A stretch of 64,000 nt of DNA from contig QHRU01000033.1 in assembly GCA_003220225.1 (NCBI GenBank), positions 1-64,000 of the forward strand. Direction: 5' to 3'. Below are positions 63,364 through 64,000 of this stretch, one piece after another; the stretch's first letter is position 1; each line of letters begins with the position of its first letter. This DNA is from Candidatus Rokuibacteriota bacterium. GTDB taxonomy: Bacteria > Methylomirabilota > Methylomirabilia > Rokubacteriales > CSP1-6. The translations under genes were made by a program, and so were the position numbers. A model generated the notes under the pieces. That model saw nothing but the letters and a program-made list of their open reading frames with translations. It had not been told where the DNA came from and made no database searches.

Positions 63364-63831
63364 ATGCTCAAGGACTTCCGGGCGTTCCTGATGCGAGGCA
63401 ACGTGGTCGATCTCGCGGTCGCCGTCGTGATCGGCGCCGCCTTCGGCGCCATCGTGACGTCGTTCGTGAAGGACATCCTGATGCCGCCGATCGGGCTGGT
63501 GCTCGGCCGCGTCAACTTCGACGACCTGTTCGTGACGTTATCGGGCGCCTCGTATCCGTCGCTGGCGGCCGCCAAGGCGGCCGGCGCGCCGACGCTGAAC
63601 TACGGCGCCTTCATCAACACGATCACCAACTTCGTGATCGTCGGCTCCGCCGTGTTTCTGCTGGTGCGCGTGATCGACCGGCTGCACGCGCGCCCGCTGC
63701 CGCCGTCGCCGTCCACGAAGGAATGCCCACAGTGCGCGATGGTGATCCCGGTGCGCGCGGTGCGCTGCCCGCACTGCACTAGTAACGTGGGGGGCCCCGA
63801 GATGGCCCTCCACACCCCCCAACGCTCGTAG
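63364..63831 (+). CDS. mscL: Large-conductance mechanosensitive channel with C-terminal zinc ribbon
   Basis: 155 residues. MLKDFRAFLMRGNVVDLAVAVVIGAAFGAIVTSFVKDILMPPIGLVLG is a canonical MscL N-terminus and first transmembrane helix; the second helix is INTITNFVIVGSAVFLLVRVI. Releases solutes on osmotic downshock. After the usual C-terminal bundle comes a zinc-ribbon-like CPQCAMVIPVRAVRCPHC (two CxxC). The last 16 or so residues (VGGPEMALHTPQRS) are encoded by the dispersed palindromic repeat, which also provides the stop codon. GGAGG lies upstream of the ATG. Confidence 0.92.
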   Translation: MLKDFRAFLMRGNVVDLAVAVVIGAAFGAIVTSFVKDILMPPIGLVLGRVNFDDLFVTLSGASYPSLAAAKAAGAPTLNYGAFINTITNFVIVGSAVFLLVRVIDRLHARPLPPSPSTKECPQCAMVIPVRAVRCPHCTSNVGGPEMALHTPQRS

Positions 63832-63861
63832 CGTCCCGGCGAAGCCGTGACGCTCCTCGAT
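63785..63861 (+). repeat. Palindromic dispersed repeat, locus 4 (mscL 3' end)
   Basis: GGGGGGCCCCGAGATGGCCCTCC first hairpin, CACCCCCCAACGCTCG, second stem AGCGTC...GACGCT, ending CTCGAT; same layout as loci 14613, 30200 and 50295. It overlaps the last codons and stop of mscL. Confidence 0.8.
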
Positions 63862-63865
63862 TTCG

Positions 63866-64000
63866 CTACTCCGGCGCGTCCGCGGCCAGGCGGTCGAGGT
63901 ACGCCTGCCACTCGACGGGCAGGAGCGACTTCTTGCGCGAGTTGCAGTCCTTGCACGCGGCCACGACGTTGCCCCGCGCCGAGGTGCCGCCGCGGCCGAG
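63866..64000 (-). CDS. HNH endonuclease, C-terminal part (runs off the window)
   Basis: Partial: 44 codons visible before the TAG. GGTSARGNVVAACKDCNSRKKSLLPVEWQAYLDRL is the second half of an HNH domain (the N and H of the ...NxxxxCxxCN..K finger). The first His and zinc Cys pair lie beyond the window edge. Such small HNH proteins are common as free-standing genes or in mobile elements. Confidence 0.75.
   Translation of the reverse strand, partial: LGRGGTSARGNVVAACKDCNSRKKSLLPVEWQAYLDRLAADAPE

Overview
The window is GC-rich bacterial DNA with few intergenic gaps, many 1-4 base start/stop overlaps (ATGA, GTGA, TGATG), frequent GTG starts and good Shine-Dalgarno sequences. The gene set (a GlgE/TreS/GH57 alpha-glucan cluster, molybdenum hydroxylases, rod-shape genes, many soil-type conserved unknowns) fits an uncultured soil or subsurface bacterium of the Rokubacteria/Methylomirabilota kind. 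That placement is inference from gene content; no complete rRNA gene is present to confirm it.

Region 1 (1-10631) is accessory DNA stacked at a tRNA-Phe gene (10556-10631, minus strand). The 3' 46 bases of the tRNA are repeated exactly at 382-427 and 5946-5991, and integrase C-terminal remnants lie beside the first copy and beside the tRNA. This reads as tandem integrations that have decayed. The segment 428-5945 carries a VWA / PP2C / protein-kinase triad of the TerY-P type, less GC-rich than its surroundings, plus a DUF922 lipoprotein and a methyltransferase. The segment 5992-10554 carries a MEMO-family gene in two pieces, a secreted protein, an aldo/keto-reductase fragment and a secreted beta-propeller lectin-like protein. 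Two 26-base direct repeats bound its last 2.3 kb.

Region 2 (10691-14598) holds a Sel1-repeat protein, a PCu(A)C-like lipoprotein, a class-III aminotransferase of the glutamate-1-semialdehyde aminomutase type, a D-glutamate cyclase-like (DUF4392) protein and a possible 36-residue microprotein.

Region 3 (14613-31914) is a glycogen/trehalose cluster: treZ (minus) facing a plus-strand operon of GH57 branching enzyme, glgC, GH57-DUF3536, a broken treY, DUF5752, treT-like GT4, a GT2-like glycosyltransferase, glgE, treS and a maltokinase. It can make trehalose (TreT), turn it to maltose (TreS), then maltose-1-phosphate (Mak) and alpha-glucan (GlgE plus GH57 branching). The TreY-TreZ route is broken at treY. 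A tandem array of an approximately 85-base palindromic repeat separates treS from the maltokinase; single or doubled copies of the same repeat occur at 14613-14689, 50295-50419 and 63785-63861.

Region 4 (31871-42475) has gamma-glutamyltransferase, a HypE/AIR-synthase-like protein, glutamate formiminotransferase, a broken DinB gene, a copper block (csoR-copA-YHS-DUF2889 with a clear CsoR operator), a YegS-type lipid kinase and several decayed small genes. Region 5 (42454-49379) is the cell-shape operon mreB-mreC-mreD-mrdA-rodA followed by ribonuclease G/E. Region 6 (49706-53425) has inorganic pyrophosphatase, a conserved unknown, and a cold-shock cassette csp / DEAD-box helicase / csp with structured leaders. 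Region 7 (53448-59258) is aldehyde/xanthine-type oxidation: aldehyde dehydrogenase behind a stand-alone ModE-like HTH protein, and a three-subunit molybdenum hydroxylase.

Upstream of the hydroxylase operon, 59382-59577 contains the most unusual element seen: a strongly structured sequence ending in a near-copy of the 16S rRNA 3' end, including the anti-Shine-Dalgarno sequence, without the rest of a 16S gene. Read on the other strand it gives an extreme Shine-Dalgarno, a 13-codon ORF and a terminator-like hairpin. The window ends (59772-64000) with a ComEA-like protein, a haloacetate-dehalogenase-like hydrolase, two response regulators, a PilZ protein, a thioredoxin-fold protein, mscL and a partial HNH endonuclease.
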